The position numbers and the translations under genes were made by a program. 10,424 nt of DNA from NCBI GenBank assembly GCA_009773995.1, contig VSMY01000090.1, forward strand, positions 1 to 10,424. Reading direction: 5' to 3'. Origin of the DNA: Oscillibacter sp. (GTDB taxonomy: Bacteria; Bacillota; Clostridia; Oscillospirales; Oscillospiraceae). Below the pieces are notes generated by a model. The model did no database searches. It had not been told where the DNA came from and was given only the letters and a program-made list of their open reading frames with translations. This document shows, piece after piece, positions 6,996-10,424 of this stretch; positions within the stretch are counted from its first letter, which is position 1, and each line of letters begins with the position of its first letter.

Positions 6996-7024
6996 ATTGT
7001 ACCCCATTTACAGCGGAAGGTCAA
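6996..7024 (-). promoter_or_regulatory. Sigma-A-type promoter of the GT2-ligase unit
   Basis: On the minus strand, TTGACC (7024-7019) is followed after exactly 17 bases by TACAAT (7001-6996). The start of transcription would be near 6989, giving a leader of about 100 bases that contains a palindrome (CTGCCATGGCAG, 6962-6973) and the terminator-like hairpin. It sits just after the stop codon of the 57-aa gene. Confidence 0.75.
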
Positions 7025-7040
7025 CGGCTTTTCCGACAGC

Positions 7041-7214
7041 TTATGAAACCGGCCGGGCTTCGCCGGGGGGATCGTCCCAGGCCGTTTCCTCCAGGAAAAG
7101 CTCCTCCGCCTGCCGCTGGGATTCCAGCAGGGTCTCCCGCAGCTGGAACAGAGCCTGTTCTGCGTCGGTGACGGCGTTAAACAGCAACAGATATTCTTTG
7201 GAAAGTGCGGTCAT
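7041..7214 (-). CDS. Small hypothetical protein, helical, acidic
   Basis: 57-residue protein that I do not recognise. It starts MTALSKEYLLLF and continues with a predicted long amphipathic helix, leucines and glutamates alternating in a heptad-like way (about 4-43), then a short Pro/Gly-containing tail. There is no signal peptide, no cysteine and no membrane segment. ATG at 7214 is chosen over an upstream in-frame ATG at 7274 because AGGAAG lies about 8 bases before it and the upstream stretch has no coding character. It is divergent from the TetR-family gene and shares a 246-bp intergenic region with it, so the regulator could control it. A terminator-like hairpin follows. It may be a small coiled-coil adaptor or simply a lineage-specific gene. 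Confidence 0.6.
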   Translation of the reverse strand: MTALSKEYLLLFNAVTDAEQALFQLRETLLESQRQAEELFLEETAWDDPPGEARPVS

Positions 7215-7290
7215 AGCAGGTCTTCCTTTCTGATGAAACACAAAATGTAGCTGGGTTCTATGGATATGATACACAAGACGCGGGAAATAA

Positions 7291-7309
7291 CTTGTCTGAA
7301 TTTGTCGAG
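7291..7309 (+). promoter_or_regulatory. Tandem TTGTC motifs, possible Spo0A-box pair
   Basis: CTTGTCTGAA (7291-7300) is followed directly by TTTGTCGAG (7301-7309), putting two TTGTC cores exactly 10 bp apart, one helical turn, in the same orientation. The second differs by one base from the Spo0A box TTTGTCGAA; the first is weaker. Head-to-tail 10-bp spacing is how Spo0A dimers bind in Bacillus. It lies in the intergenic region between two divergent genes. Assignment is tentative. Confidence 0.35.
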
Positions 7310-7339
7310 GGAAACGGAAAAATGAAAAAGCGGGAAATC

Positions 7340-7368
7340 TTGACGGGAAGGAGGGCGTAGAGTATGCT
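7340..7368 (+). promoter_or_regulatory. Sigma-A-type promoter of the TetR-family gene
   Basis: TTGACG (7340-7345) is followed after 17 bases by TATGCT (7363-7368), with transcription expected near 7375. The leader of about 85 bases contains GC-rich inverted repeats around 7391-7410 and 7423-7447. The same bases can be read as a Shine-Dalgarno and start codon of a 16-codon ORF (see findings), so the two readings compete. Confidence 0.55.
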
Positions 7369-7460
7369 TAAAGCGGCGAAAAAACGGACTTTCCGCCGGA
7401 TAGGCCGGAAATAATTCAAATGCGCCGGGGGGAGGGAGCTCCGGCGGTCAGGAGGAGTTT

Positions 7461-8051
7461 ATGCCGGAACATGAAAATCGAACCAGGCAGGAGCTGAGCG
7501 CCGCCCTGCGGGCGCTGCTGAGGCAAAAACCGCTGGACCAGCTCCGAGTCCGGGAACTGACGGAGCTGTACGGGCTTCGGCGGCAGTCTTTTTATTACCA
7601 CTTCAAGGATGTTTACGACCTTTTCGCCTGGACCATCCGGCAGGAGCGTATCTTGTTGACAGACCGCCTGGCGGACTGCATAACCTGGCGGCAGGTCTTT
7701 TTGGATTTGCTGGACAGGGCTGGAGAGGAACGGGCGTTTTACCGGGCGGTTCTGGAGCAGGACGGCCAGGCGGGCCTGGGGGAAATGATCCCGCTGGAAG
7801 AAGTATTGAAGGCGGTTCAGGCTTATTACAGAAGCCGGTGCGGCGTGCCGCCGGATCGGGAGGCGGCGGAGCGGGAACGGCGATGCGGACGGGCCCTGCT
7901 GCTGTCTTTGATAGAGAGCTGGGTTCGGAACGGCGAGGTTCTGCGGCCGGAGGAGTTGGCGGACGAGCTGGAACGGACAACGGAGCGGAGCGCGGCGGGA
8001 GCCGTGTGGCAGACCTTACAGGAGCAGGGCGAGTGGAATCAAATGCCCTGA
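7461..8051 (+). CDS. TetR/AcrR family transcriptional regulator
   Basis: 196-residue one-component regulator. The N-terminal helix-turn-helix (about 8-55) ends in the telltale 'GLRRQSFYYHFKDVYDLFAW' (38-57), which is closest to the branch containing the dihydroxyacetone-kinase regulator DhaS ('RQTFYYHF.D.YDL'). The C-terminal all-helical part (60-190) would form the ligand pocket and dimer interface and is variable. ATG at 7461 has AGGAGG 5 bases upstream. It is transcribed alone, ending in a terminator at 8066-8096. Its targets are not evident. It is divergent from the 57-aa gene and could repress that gene or itself from the shared intergenic region, but no clean palindromic operator was found. 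No dihydroxyacetone kinase genes are in view. Confidence 0.88.
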   Translation: MPEHENRTRQELSAALRALLRQKPLDQLRVRELTELYGLRRQSFYYHFKDVYDLFAWTIRQERILLTDRLADCITWRQVFLDLLDRAGEERAFYRAVLEQDGQAGLGEMIPLEEVLKAVQAYYRSRCGVPPDREAAERERRCGRALLLSLIESWVRNGEVLRPEELADELERTTERSAAGAVWQTLQEQGEWNQMP

Positions 8052-8065
8052 TGGGCGGAGCATGC

Positions 8066-8096
8066 AAAGAGGACGGGTTTTCCCGCCCTCTTTTTT
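8066..8096 (+). terminator. Intrinsic terminator of the TetR-family gene
   Basis: AAAGAGG (8066-8072) pairs with CCTCTTT (8087-8093) and CGGG with CCCG around a TTTT loop, with one A-C mismatch, followed by a run of six T (8091-8096). It lies 15 bases after the stop codon. Confidence 0.88.
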
Positions 8097-8102
8097 CATT
8101 AT

Positions 8103-8132
8103 ATCGACAAAAGACACCGAAATTTTGACAAT
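8103..8132 (-). promoter_or_regulatory. Two Spo0A-box-like sequences in an AT-rich intergenic region
   Basis: On the minus strand, ATTGTCAAA (8132-8124) and TTTGTCGAT (8111-8103) each match the Spo0A box core TGTCRAA with at most one difference. Their cores are 21 bp apart, about two helical turns. A 7-bp inverted repeat (TCTAATT 8136-8142, AATTAGA 8151-8157) lies next to them. The stretch is strikingly AT-rich for this genome and is upstream of the promoter at 8180-8207. Regulator identity is inference. Confidence 0.35.
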
Positions 8133-8179
8133 TGTTCTAATTATGTCCAAAATTAGACGTTTTTTGCAAATCTGTCCCT

Positions 8180-8207
8180 TTGGTGAAAACGCTTGCCTAT
8201 TTATAAT
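8180..8207 (+). promoter_or_regulatory. Sigma-A-type promoter of the 111-aa gene
   Basis: TTGGTG (8180-8185) and a consensus TATAAT (8202-8207) are 16 bases apart. Transcription near 8214 places an in-frame ATG at 8193 upstream of the message and supports the GTG start at 8232. Confidence 0.65.
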
Positions 8208-8231
8208 CGAACCATAACAGGAAGTGATGCT

Positions 8232-8567
8232 GTGAAAAAAGTCTGTTACACCGTGATACTGCAAAGCCAGTTGGGCCCCCGAACGGGAGAGCTGCTGCTT
8301 TTGGAGGAGGCGGGAACCGTCTCCGGGGAGCTGCGCCTGCTCAGCCGCCGGAACCGTTTTTCCGGCAGCGTGCTGCAAAGCGGCAAATATCTGATTTCCG
8401 GCGCACTGCGGTCCCGGGTGGATAAAGAGCCGTACGACGCCATCTTTACCGTGCGTCAGGGCCGCCTGTCCGGCGGGCTGGTGACCCGGCACGGCTGCTG
8501 GGATCTCACGGGCGTGGAGCGATCCGGCGCTCGTGGAGAGGGAGAGGAAACCGCCGGCGGAGGTTAG
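8232..8567 (+). CDS. Hypothetical beta-repeat protein, 111 aa
   Basis: I do not recognise the family. GTG at 8232 is chosen because AGGAAG lies 7 bases upstream and the predicted transcription start is near 8214. The protein is cytoplasmic by sequence, with no signal peptide. It shows a regular pattern of a hydrophobic residue followed by Ser/Thr-Gly, at residues 31-32, 44-45, 56-57, 80-81 and 93-94 (VSGEL, FSGSV, ISGAL, LSGGL, LTGVE). These are spaced 12-13 residues apart or twice that. The pattern suggests a run of short beta-hairpins, perhaps a small beta-barrel or sheet. The last 15 residues are Gly/Glu-rich and probably disordered. It is followed 93 bp later by the recombinase-like gene on the same strand, so the two may be expressed together. 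Confidence 0.65.
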   Translation: MKKVCYTVILQSQLGPRTGELLLLEEAGTVSGELRLLSRRNRFSGSVLQSGKYLISGALRSRVDKEPYDAIFTVRQGRLSGGLVTRHGCWDLTGVERSGARGEGEETAGGG

Positions 8568-8660
8568 ATCCGGTTCAGCAGGCGAGATTGGAAGATATTT
8601 CAAAAAGTTCGCGCGACTTGCCGGATAAAAGTAACGTAACGCTTTGGGAGGAGGGAGCAC

Positions 8661-9941
8661 GTGGAGGAGAAAAACAGACGGTTGGACGAGACCGCTCTGC
8701 GCCGTCTTCTGGAGCGGGAACAGACGGGACCGGAGGCGTTGGTCCTCCGTCTGGCTTGGCTGGAGGGGCTGACCAGGGAGGAAATCGCCGCCCTGACTTG
8801 GGAGCAGATTTCCTTCCTGGATAACAGGCTGGAGCTTCCGGGCCGGATGGTACCCCTGGATCAGGAAATGCGTGCGTTCCTCTGGAAGCTTCGGGAGGCC
8901 CGAGAGACCCGGGGGGAACCGGGAGACCCCCATGTCCTCCTCTCTGCCCGGGAGCGGAAGCCCATGCGGCTGGAGTCCATTTCCCGAATCGCCCGATTGG
9001 CCTTGGACCGGAGCGGACTGAAAGGCGTGCGGCTGCTGGACCTGCGCTATGATTGGATCATCCGCTGCCTGGATCGAATGGACTGGCCGGAGGCCGCCCG
9101 GGTTAGCGGCGTAGAGGTGGCGACTTTGCAGCTCCGCTTTTCCGCCAGCGCCCCGGCCAGAAAAGCGCCGAAGGCTTTGTCCGCCCAGGTGGACGAGTTT
9201 AAGCTTTGGAAGCTTCTCCAGGCAGAGCGGGACACGGCGGCGGGCCTGGCTATGTGGATGAGCTGGCAGCTGGGTCTCCAGGCCCAAGAGATGATTGCCC
9301 TGACTTGGGAGCAGGTGGATTTCCAGGAGGGGATCCTCCATCTGCCGGACCGGAGCGTGACCATAACCAGCGCCCTTCGGCGGATTTTGGAGGAAGAACA
9401 CCGCGGAAGGGACCCGGGAGAGGACCCGCATGTCCTCCTGACGGAGCAGTCCCGAAAGCCCCTGGACCTTCCCCGGCTGTCCCGGCTCACCCGAGCCGCG
9501 CTGATCCGGGGCGGGCTGGAACGTGCAACCCTCCGGGACCTGAGACGGGACGACTGCCGGGATATAGAGGACGAGCGCATCCTCCAGCGGGCCCTGGAGC
9601 AGGGTTTTGTCTCCAGGGGAGACGTGTCGGAGCTGCTGAGCCTGTCCAAGACCGCTACATACGCCCGCCTGCGCCGCTTGACGGAGCACGGACGGCTGGT
9701 TCGCGTTGGGGGCAAGTATTACCTCCCCGGCACCGTGGTTCCGCCGGAGCGGCACCGGGAGGCTATTCTGGAGTATTTGGCGGGGGCGGGCTTCGCCTAT
9801 CGGCAGGACATCGTGGATCTCCTTCACATCCAGCCGAAGCAGTGCACCCTGGTGCTTCACCGTATGGTGGAGGAGGGGGCTCTGGTCCAGCTGGGACAGA
9901 AATATTTCCTCCCGGAGCGGGAGAAACGGAAAGCCGAATAA
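8661..9941 (+). CDS. Tandem degenerate tyrosine-recombinase domains with two C-terminal winged helices
   Basis: 426 residues, GTG start at 8661 with AGGAGG 6 bases upstream. Two copies of a tyrosine-recombinase catalytic-domain-like unit (about 10-160 and 178-300) share 'ALTWEQI/VSF/DF' (44-52; 213-221) and 'DPHVLL...RKP' followed by 'DLR' (89-129; 255-295). Aligned by eye with XerD, the first catalytic Arg is Thr38 and Gln207, the His of HxLR is Leu126 and Arg292, and the nucleophilic Tyr is Phe160 in copy one and absent in copy two. Only the second Arg survives (Arg129, Arg295). Cleavage activity is therefore not expected. Two winged-helix-like repeats follow (307-356 and 369-418), each starting with 'IL', containing a helix-turn-helix and ending in 'G.KY(Y/F)LP'. 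It has probably become a DNA-binding regulator or architectural protein. Automatic pipelines might label it an integrase. No att sites or phage genes are nearby. Confidence 0.8.
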   Translation: MEEKNRRLDETALRRLLEREQTGPEALVLRLAWLEGLTREEIAALTWEQISFLDNRLELPGRMVPLDQEMRAFLWKLREARETRGEPGDPHVLLSARERKPMRLESISRIARLALDRSGLKGVRLLDLRYDWIIRCLDRMDWPEAARVSGVEVATLQLRFSASAPARKAPKALSAQVDEFKLWKLLQAERDTAAGLAMWMSWQLGLQAQEMIALTWEQVDFQEGILHLPDRSVTITSALRRILEEEHRGRDPGEDPHVLLTEQSRKPLDLPRLSRLTRAALIRGGLERATLRDLRRDDCRDIEDERILQRALEQGFVSRGDVSELLSLSKTATYARLRRLTEHGRLVRVGGKYYLPGTVVPPERHREAILEYLAGAGFAYRQDIVDLLHIQPKQCTLVLHRMVEEGALVQLGQKYFLPEREKRKAE

Positions 9942-9949
9942 GTTTTTCG

Positions 9950-10003
9950 GAAGCCGGGGGCAGGGGCGGAGCGTTTCGCCAAAGGGACCTGCCTCCCGGC
10001 TTC
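9950..10003 (+). terminator. Long branched hairpin after the recombinase-like gene
   Basis: The left arm 9950-9964 pairs with 9988-10003 over 15 bp with one bulged base; an inner GGCG/CGCC pair (9965-9968, 9977-9980) adds a second stem. It begins 8 bases after the stop codon and is followed by TGCTTTT, a weak U-tract. It is a likely terminator or 3'-end protector. Confidence 0.65.
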
Positions 10004-10260
10004 TGCTTTTGGAAAAATTTGGGATGGGTTACTCTTTTCCAGCAAATCTGCACAGGCTATCGTACCGCGGTTTTCAGTTCGGTTAAAAGGCCGGAAAAAG
10101 CCTTGCCAGGGCTTTTTTTTCCTGTTAGATTGCATTTGCGGACGACGGACGGAAGGGGCCAATTCCAGGGTTGATGTGGGAAGAGGCTAGCCCCGACACG
10201 AATTTTGGAGTGGGCGTCGGAAGTTCGAGCGGACCGTAATTTTAAAAGGAGGAATGTTCA
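10004..10260 (+). other. Intergenic region without a recognisable gene
   Basis: Between the first hairpin and the SLH gene I see no credible reading frame. The stretch 10004-10094 is AT-richer than the surroundings and leads into a strong terminator at 10095-10120, so it could be a long 3' UTR or a small RNA. After that, 10121-10260 must hold the promoter of the SLH gene, but no convincing -35/-10 pair was found. AAGGAGG at 10246-10252 is the ribosome binding site of that gene. Confidence 0.4.
10095..10120 (+). terminator. Strong intrinsic terminator
   Basis: AAAAAGCC (10095-10102) pairs with GGCTTTTT (10110-10117) around a 7-base loop, and the right arm runs into eight T (10113-10120). It lies about 150 bases after the recombinase-like gene and insulates the SLH gene from upstream transcription. 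Confidence 0.88.
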
Positions 10261-10424
10261 ATGAAGAAATTCCTGTCCCTGGTTCTCGCATTGATTATGA
10301 CCATGTCCCTGGTCACCGTCAGCGCGGGAGCCACCGAGTACCGGGATCTCACCGACAAGGACGAGATCCAGTACGAGGAAGCAGTTGCCGTTCTGAACCG
10401 TATCGGTGTCATCACCGGTTACGA
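10261..10424 (+). CDS. SLH-domain secreted protein (5' part, continues past window)
   Basis: 54 residues are visible. The start MKKFLSLVLALIMTMSL is a clear Sec signal peptide: a positive n-region, a hydrophobic core, and a probable cleavage site after 'VSAGA' near residue 24. It is followed by 'YRDLTDKDEIQYEEAVAVLN' and 'RIGVITGY', the first S-layer-homology domain (pattern: F/Y.D...I.....AV..L...GVI.G). SLH domains anchor proteins to pyruvylated secondary cell-wall polymers, so this is a surface protein of the S-layer type. The rest of the architecture is unknown because the gene is cut by the window. ATG at 10261 has AAGGAGG 8 bases upstream. The envelope theme agrees with the glycan unit at 4344-6888, though no direct link is shown. 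Confidence 0.88.
   Translation, partial: MKKFLSLVLALIMTMSLVTVSAGATEYRDLTDKDEIQYEEAVAVLNRIGVITGY

Noticed and set aside
8016..9860. 614-codon open frame on the minus strand opposite the TetR tail, the 111-aa gene and the recombinase-like gene
   Set aside because: It is antisense to three plus-strand genes with ribosome binding sites and family or repeat signatures, crosses terminators and an AT-rich intergenic region, and its translation has no domain-like character. Long antisense frames are common in GC-rich DNA.
8661..9941. Active phage or integrative-element integrase
   Set aside because: Catalytic residues are missing in both copies, and no attachment-site repeat, tRNA gene, excisionase or phage gene is visible nearby.
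10020..10120. Possible T-box riboswitch: GTACCGCGG at about 10060-10075 ahead of a terminator
   Set aside because: Only nine bases resemble the T-box core, there is no visible stem I/specifier structure, and the downstream gene is an SLH protein after an uninterrupted terminator rather than an amino-acid or tRNA-synthetase gene.

Overview
The window looks like chromosomal DNA of a GC-rich, endospore-forming member of the Bacillota, most likely an Oscillospiraceae-type gut anaerobe (Flavonifractor/Lawsonibacter/Oscillibacter-like). This rests on three things: a clear SpoVAD with a forespore-type promoter, strong AGGAGG-type ribosome binding sites with sigma-A-like promoters, and an S-layer-homology (SLH) secreted protein at the right edge whose signal peptide resembles those I recall from this group. 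The genus is inference from memory, not from a search.

Layout. 1-439 (+): the 3' part of a uroporphyrinogen-III C-methyltransferase gene (cobA type, siroheme/cobalamin pathway). It converges with, and overlaps by 10 bp, a minus-strand two-gene unit: a MarR regulator (1809-2249) followed by a MATE efflux transporter (430-1761). The marR promoter carries a perfect 15-bp inverted repeat, a strong candidate for a MarR operator that gives autoregulation, in an arrangement like mepR-mepA. 2397-3413 (-): a stand-alone spoVAD with its own sigma-G-like promoter and terminator. Divergent from it is an AIM24/TIGR00266-family gene (3596-4276, +). 4344-6888 (-): a two-gene surface-glycan unit, a GT2 glycosyltransferase followed by an O-antigen-ligase/polymerase-type membrane protein. 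Its predicted promoter lies upstream of a terminator-like hairpin, so the leader may be attenuated. 7041-7214 (-) is a 57-aa unknown gene, divergent from a TetR-family regulator (7461-8051, +).

8232-9941 (+) holds the least familiar part. The first gene encodes a 111-aa unknown protein with a regular 12-13-residue Ser/Thr-Gly pattern. The second encodes a 426-aa protein built from two degenerate tyrosine-recombinase catalytic domains followed by two tandem winged-helix-like units. Aligned by eye, both recombinase copies have lost most catalytic residues, including the nucleophilic Tyr. This suggests a former integrase turned DNA-binding or structural protein. After two terminator-like hairpins the window ends inside an SLH-domain secreted protein gene (10261 onward).

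Two threads link the window. One is sporulation: spoVAD, a sigma-G-like promoter and Spo0A-box-like sequences in three intergenic regions. The other is the cell envelope: MATE efflux, glycan polymerisation or ligation, and an SLH protein. No mobile element, CRISPR array, rRNA or tRNA was seen.
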